Origin: Nitratifractor sp.
GTDB lineage: Bacteria; Campylobacterota; Campylobacteria; Campylobacterales; Sulfurovaceae
Direction of reading: 5' to 3'
DNA length: 6,523 nt
Assembly (NCBI GenBank): GCA_024762845.1
Contig: JANTGQ010000077.1
Span: forward strand, 1-6,523
The position numbers and the translations under genes are program-made. Positions within the stretch are counted from its first letter, which is position 1, and every line of letters starts with the position of its first letter. The notes under the pieces were generated by a model. That model did no database searches. It had not been told where the DNA came from and saw only the letters and a program-made list of their open reading frames with translations. This document shows positions 5,762-6,523 of the stretch, in pieces.

Positions 5762-6319
5762 TTAAAAAACCCTAAAGTGGTCAACAATATGGTACTCTCG
5801 CAAAACATCCTCCTCTTTTGTACCAGCTCCTACATTATGAATAATTAGCGGTTCGCCATTGGCATTTACCCTATTGGAGCAGATACCAATATGGTCCAAG
5901 TTGCTCCCCGGCAGTTTCCACACAACAATATCTCCAGCTTTAAACTCACCCTTTACTCTATACCCTTTTGCCTCAAAATAGGCTTGCAGATTCTTGACTC
6001 TTCTGTGGTCAATATTTGGGTCGAGTCTATCTGTATAGTAGAGCCCTTTGTATCTGCCTGGATGCTTTTTCTTATCGATATAAATCTCTTTTTGCAAATC
6101 AATCCCTACACCCCGAAATGCCCGTACAACAACATCTGTACAGACCCCGCGAAGTTTAGTAATATCACCCATAGGAAACTTTATCCTTACATATGCAGGA
6201 TCATATATCTTTGTAACACCGACCTGTCCTCTCGCAGCCTCAACCAGAGCGACACTTTTAGAACCTTGTGCAAAGAGCAGAGTAGCTGTAACAGCAATAA
6301 AAAAAATACTTTTTAACAC
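5762..6319 (-). CDS. exported DUF1287 protein, NlpC/P60-like putative cysteine amidase
   Basis: A 185-residue exported protein of family DUF1287, whose fold and Cys/His pattern resemble NlpC/P60 peptidoglycan amidases. The true substrate of the family is not established to my knowledge. Residues 1-17 form a signal peptide (MLKS, a hydrophobic core, cleavage expected after LLFA). Family signatures: YDPAYVRIKFPMGD at 39-52; GVCTDVVVRAFR at 58-69 with probable nucleophile C60; DPNIDHRRVKNLQAYF at 100-115; GDIVVWKLP at 129-137; DHIGI with H143; and IIHNVGAGTKEED at 159-171 with H161. Length is normal for the family. The GTG start directly follows the stop of the thioredoxin-fold gene with zero spacing and in the same frame; AAGG (6327-6330) gives a modest ribosome binding site at 7 nt. 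A periplasmic role beside a thioredoxin-fold neighbour fits cell-envelope maintenance, but that is inference. Confidence 0.85.
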   Translation of the reverse strand: MLKSIFFIAVTATLLFAQGSKSVALVEAARGQVGVTKIYDPAYVRIKFPMGDITKLRGVCTDVVVRAFRGVGIDLQKEIYIDKKKHPGRYKGLYYTDRLDPNIDHRRVKNLQAYFEAKGYRVKGEFKAGDIVVWKLPGSNLDHIGICSNRVNANGEPLIIHNVGAGTKEEDVLREYHIVDHFRVF

Positions 6320-6523
6320 TTACTTACCTTGCATCTCTTTAAAAAGTCTCTCCGCTTTGCTCATTCCCCAAAAGAAAAACTCAACATTTTGTAAACCCTC
6401 AAGAGTCTCGAGCACCTTCCCATTTGGAGTATAAAAGTAGCTTGTTGGGGTTACTGTTGTCGCCCCAAAATACTTTTGCCCCTCTTTTGTGTCCAAATCA
6501 ACCTTTAATGCAATGTAGTCATT
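6320..6523 (-). CDS. thioredoxin-fold protein, C-terminal part (cut by window edge)
   Basis: The last 67 codons of a gene whose start lies beyond the right edge. The translation begins NDYIALKVDLDTKEGQKYFG, contains VTPTSYFYTPNGK and ends MSKAERLFKEMQGK. The pattern VDLD, then a helix, then the cis-proline loop V-T-P-T before a hydrophobic strand and an NGK turn is the second half of a thioredoxin fold, as in thioredoxin-like or DsbD-gamma-like proteins. The CXXC active site would be in the missing N-terminal half, so redox activity, export signal and exact family cannot be judged. The TAA stop (6320-6322) abuts the GTG of the DUF1287 gene. The pair is probably co-transcribed and translationally coupled. 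Confidence 0.75.
   Translation of the reverse strand, partial: NDYIALKVDLDTKEGQKYFGATTVTPTSYFYTPNGKVLETLEGLQNVEFFFWGMSKAERLFKEMQGK

Noticed and set aside
5891..6316. 141-codon open frame on the plus strand opposite the DUF1287 gene
   Set aside because: It lies entirely antisense to a recognisable family protein, and its translation shows no motif or ribosome binding site context.

Overview
The window looks like a chromosomal segment of a member of the Campylobacterota (epsilonproteobacteria). The genome type is AT-rich with short intergenic gaps. It carries an orphan, phosphorylation-site-less OmpR-family regulator of the HsrA/CosR type, which is a hallmark of this phylum. It also has the tlyA-ribF gene pair that I recall being adjacent in Campylobacter and Helicobacter. 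A sulfur-oxidising relative such as Sulfurimonas or Sulfurovum is my guess from overall flavour, not something the sequence proves.

Layout, plus strand: an OmpP1/FadL-family outer membrane barrel gene (111-1298) ends at a good hairpin terminator. It is followed by dnaX (1399-3075, TTG start), the clamp-loader gamma/tau subunit, and then, after a 218-bp gap with promoter signals, by hsrA (3294-3974). Minus strand, read right to left: the C-terminal end of a thioredoxin-fold protein (cut by the right window edge), a DUF1287 exported NlpC/P60-like protein (5762-6319), tlyA (rRNA 2'-O-methyltransferase, 5024-5758) and ribF (riboflavin kinase/FAD synthetase, 4224-5027). These four are packed with gaps of 0 and 3 nt and a 4-nt overlap, so they almost certainly form one operon whose promoter lies outside the window. 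hsrA and ribF converge.

The gap between hsrA and ribF (3975-4223) is almost completely filled by a roughly 229-bp imperfect palindrome with nested hairpins and an internal 17-bp direct repeat. It is probably a MITE/REP-like repeat that may serve as a bidirectional terminator.

The genes are mostly housekeeping: lipid or hydrophobic-compound uptake, DNA replication, global regulation, ribosome modification and flavin synthesis. I see no defence system, CRISPR array, tRNA or insertion sequence. The most interesting signal is inside dnaX. A run of ten A residues near the 3' end sits where a shift into either alternative frame meets a stop within 4-6 codons, and an E. coli-type A_AAA_AAG heptamer lies about 90 nt upstream in the correct phase. 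This suggests that two DnaX isoforms are made, but by a poly-A slippage design rather than the E. coli arrangement.
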